A stretch of DNA of 64,000 bases from positions 62,001 to 126,000 of the forward strand of contig JANFNE010000018.1 in NCBI GenBank assembly GCA_024867545.1, read 5' to 3'. Source of the stretch: Phytopythium helicoides. Its lineage: Eukaryota; Oomycota; Peronosporomycetes; Pythiales; Pythiaceae. Positions 61,695 to 64,000 of the stretch are shown in pieces; position 1 is the stretch's first letter; every line of letters begins with the position of its first letter. A program made the translations under genes and the position numbers. The notes beneath the pieces are model-generated. The model was not told where the DNA came from, did not search any database, and was given only the letters and a program-made list of their open reading frames with translations.

Positions 61695-62985
61695 ATGAGC
61701 GGCGCGGCGGGCGACGACGCGGGCGACGCGTTCCGCAACGCGTTCGTGGCCGACACGTCCAAGGTGCGCGCTCTCCGGCGGTCATTTTCGTGGCGGTGGG
61801 GGCTCTGGGCGCTCAGCGGTTGCCGAGATATGAGCAGGTGACGGTGCGGCTCGCGAAAGTGCACGACCACCTCAAGTGCCGGCTGTGCGACGGCTACCTG
61901 CGCGACCCCATGACCATCAAGGAGTGCCTGCACACGTGTGCGTGCCGAGGCGTGTGGCTCGGTGGCTTGGGATCTCTGGGGCTCACACGTGCGTGTTTCC
62001 GGCGGGCGAGCAGTCTGCAACGGCTGCATCCGCCGCCACTTCTTCCATTACCAGGACCGCAGCAAGTGCCCCACGTGCAACATCGGCCTCACCGTCAAGC
62101 CATGGGACCTGCTCGTGTGCGTGCCTCGAGCTGTGTGGTGCGAGGCCGTCGACAAGGAACTGACGAGTGGCGCATGACAGACCGGATCCGGCGTTGCGAG
62201 AGCTGGTCGTGAAGCTCCTGCCCGACTTCCGGCCCGCCGAGGAGGCTGAAGGTGCGACTTGAGCACACCTTCTCGACTGTAGCAGAGCGTTGGATCACCA
62301 ATTCCTTACGCTGTGGCCTTCATCCAGAGGCAGCTTTCTACGCACGACTGGGCATCAAGCGCAAGCGCTCGGAGACTCCGACCAGCAGTGAGGGGTTGAC
62401 AGCCCCCAGGAGCGTCGTTCGATCTCTTGGGCCGTCACCGATGAATTTCATTCGGTTTGTGCTCCGTCCGCAACGCAGGCAAGTTTTGTTAACCGACCTT
62501 GATCCGACATGTCGGATCAACGCCCGATCCGCAAGCCTCCGCTTGCGTTAGACCCGACTTGACGCTCTGACAATGTCGATGCATATCAAACGGTACAGCT
62601 CGGCTTCGGTGCCCCTCTTCCTCGTCCTACGGCCGCTGGAGGATGCCAACATGAAGACCCAAGCGCTTCTCAAAGTCGGTCAATTCTGAATGTCGCCGTT
62701 GGATATCGTATCGCTAACCACTCTGGCATATGTACGCGTTGGCAGATCATGTCTATTCGCAAATACCTCGCCAAAAAGTTGCGTCTGCACCGTCCCGAAG
62801 AAGTCGAGATCTTGTGTCGTGGCACACCTGTAGGATCAGAGCACACGCTTCAGTTTGTAGAACGCACGCGGTGGAAGGACAGCGGACATCGAGACACACA
62901 CTCGAAAATGGTGCTAGAGTACCGCCGCGCTCCGGCTGGAGTTGAGGCACGGCTCTTGTCTTCTGGTCGTCGCGCATCAGCTTAG
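61695..62985 (+). CDS. Polycomb-type RING-RAWUL protein (PCGF-like)
   Basis: Start codon at 61695 (MSGAAGDDAGDAFRNAFVAD), exon 1 to 61763, exon 2 from 61838. The spliced RING reads HLKCRLCDGYLRDPMTIKEC, then LHT-FCNGCIRRHF, then KCPTCNIGLTVKPWDLL, the PCGF form of C3HC4. It continues as PDPALRELVVKLLPDFRPAEE and EAAFYARLGIKRKR, also typical of PCGF proteins. Near the end are SVPLFLVLRPLED and SIRKYLAKKLRLHRPEEVEI, LCRGTPVGSEHTL, forming a RAWUL ubiquitin-like domain. In animals and plants such proteins pair with RING1 to ubiquitinate histone H2A. The junctions between 62,450 and 62,750 are not fully resolved. Chromatin repression in this organism is inferred from family. Confidence 0.78.
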
Positions 62986-63122
62986 TGCTCCTGATGGATT
63001 GTTGTCGTCACTACCAAACTTTGTTTCCGAAGAATCTCGCATTGGAATTACTCCATTTTCCGCGTGCTTGCTTACTACCTAACTACAACTTGATACATAC
63101 TTGACGATTTTTATCTCTTCCA

Positions 63123-64000
63123 TCAGAGGGGCACCGTCGCCTGCGCAGGCATGGGCTGCATAGCACCACTACCCCGGCCTACTGTCGATGACGGAAGTGA
63201 GCGTGACGGCGACACGGCCAAAAGCGGGTCTCGTGCAACAACGTGCGGCGACACTCGAGGCAGCGGCCAGTCGACGATGATGTGCCGGATTGAGTGTTCG
63301 TTGCGTGTCTGGAAACGCAGCATGAGCGTGCGAGCAGCCTCGACCGAAATGTCTGGCAGCTTCCGCAGTGCCGCCGTCTCCACCAGCTCCATGAGCTCAT
63401 CAAATGTCATGAGCACGCCGAGCTCGGCACGGGCAACAACAACTCTCATGATCCCGGCCTCGTCGCTAGGGTGGAAATATCCTTGCGTTCCCTTGGCTGC
63501 ATGCCCACTGGCGGCGCGCTTCTTGACGCGACGGTGCAAAGCAGCGAAGTGAACACCGTAGATCTTGGCTGCTGCTCGAAGACTCATTCCCTGTTGCTCA
63601 ACGGCAGCGATGGCTTTTTCCCAAACCTCGGGTGACACTGTGTGGCTGAGCTTGTACTTGCGCTTCTCCGATGCCGACGACATGGAGGACGCGGAGGACT
63701 GCTGATCATCCGGTGTCTGAACTTTGCTGGAGCTTGCTTCGCCTGTGTGCGTCATTTTCTTGCTCTTGAGCATCCTGGCTGCTACGTTCAACGGCGGGGC
63801 GTCGTGTCCCCACGGCTTCACTGGACCTGCTGGCGCGCGACTGCTGTCGCTGCTGTTGCTGGTGATGGAGCTACCTGTTTTCGTACCAGACCTGGAAACT
63901 AAGCTGACGACCTCCGGGGCATCTGTACGGATGCCGAGCGATCCCGACGGGGGCCAGATCGCGCCGCGGCGCTCGATCAGCGTTGAGATGGGCGGCACTG
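63123..64000 (-). CDS. Psq-type helix-turn-helix protein, cut by window end
   Basis: The frame is open to the window edge, so the N-terminus is missing. About 291 residues are visible. A disordered Ser/Thr-rich part (SSASSMSSASEKRKYKLSHT) leads to VWEKAIAAVEQQGMSLRAAA and KIYGVHFAALHRRVKKR, a Pipsqueak/CENP-B-like HTH. A helical segment follows with MTFDELMELVETAALRKLPD and AARTLMLRFQTRNEHSIRHI, comparable to the second DNA-binding half of CENP-B/pogo-type proteins. No DDE nuclease is visible. It could be a regulator or a domesticated transposase fragment. Confidence 0.65.
   Translation of the reverse strand, partial: VPPISTLIERRGAIWPPSGSLGIRTDAPEVVSLVSRSGTKTGSSITSNSSDSSRAPAGPVKPWGHDAPPLNVAARMLKSKKMTHTGEASSSKVQTPDDQQSSASSMSSASEKRKYKLSHTVSPEVWEKAIAAVEQQGMSLRAAAKIYGVHFAALHRRVKKRAASGHAAKGTQGYFHPSDEAGIMRVVVARAELGVLMTFDELMELVETAALRKLPDISVEAARTLMLRFQTRNEHSIRHIIVDWPLPRVSPHVVARDPLLAVSPSRSLPSSTVGRGSGAMQPMPAQATVPL

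Noticed and set aside
1..64000. tRNA, rRNA or CRISPR loci
   Set aside because: No T-loop-like GTTC box in a fitting context, no rRNA-like conserved blocks and no regular spaced repeats were found by eye; a covariance-model search was not possible.

Overview
The window looks like nuclear DNA of an oomycete (stramenopile). The evidence is short GT-AG introns of about 45-90 bp, high gene density, a GPCR fused to a phosphatidylinositol phosphate kinase, tyrosine-kinase-like (TKL) receptor kinases, bZIP-like/START-like paralogs and expanded Myb-like genes. Two Inr-like sites also resemble the known oomycete initiator. I cannot name the species. I saw no tRNA, rRNA, CRISPR array or intact transposase.

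Layout. 0-19.8 kb is mostly core gene space: a PGAP5/Cdc1-type metallophosphoesterase (-), a frame-broken multi-pass membrane gene (+), a TBC1D32/BROMI homolog (+) convergent with an ASH-domain protein (-), coatomer delta (+), a twin-CX9C protein (-), a GPCR-PIP kinase (-) and a TKL kinase with an unrecognised ectodomain (+). From 19.9 to 43 kb lies an accessory block with eleven single-repeat Myb/SANT-like genes (called MYB-A to H and L to N here) and several decayed pieces of the same family. Much of it is built from inverted duplications. One has arms of about 2.5 kb around MYB-B and MYB-D. A second, interleaved with it, pairs MYB-A and MYB-C and carries a broken copy of the kinase 3-prime end. 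A third is a nearly perfect 0.8-kb-arm palindrome around MYB-F and MYB-G. A bZIP-like/START-like gene and two small membrane proteins lie inside the block. From 43.7 to 64 kb core genes resume: an SCP/Dullard-type CTD-like phosphatase, a CEP57 homolog, a P5A-ATPase flanked by two facing bZIP-like/START-like paralogs, an LRR receptor TKL kinase, a RING-RAWUL Polycomb (PCGF-type) protein and a Psq-type HTH protein cut by the window end.

How the genes fit together. BROMI, the ASH protein and CEP57 point to cilium/centrosome biology, as expected for zoospore-forming organisms. Coatomer delta and the P5A-ATPase serve the early secretory pathway. The GPCR-PIP kinase and two TKL receptors are signalling genes. 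The Myb-like block seems to be a rapidly turning-over regulator cluster. It has two classes of recognition helix (SHAQKYR-like and S-x-A-L-S-L-x-R-R-Y) and a recurring C-terminal E-P-L tail.

Several genes in the first 8 kb show one-base frame breaks, some at short homopolymers, so uncorrected indels are a real possibility there. Exon limits come from reading frames, splice signals and family expectations; none has been tested against transcripts.
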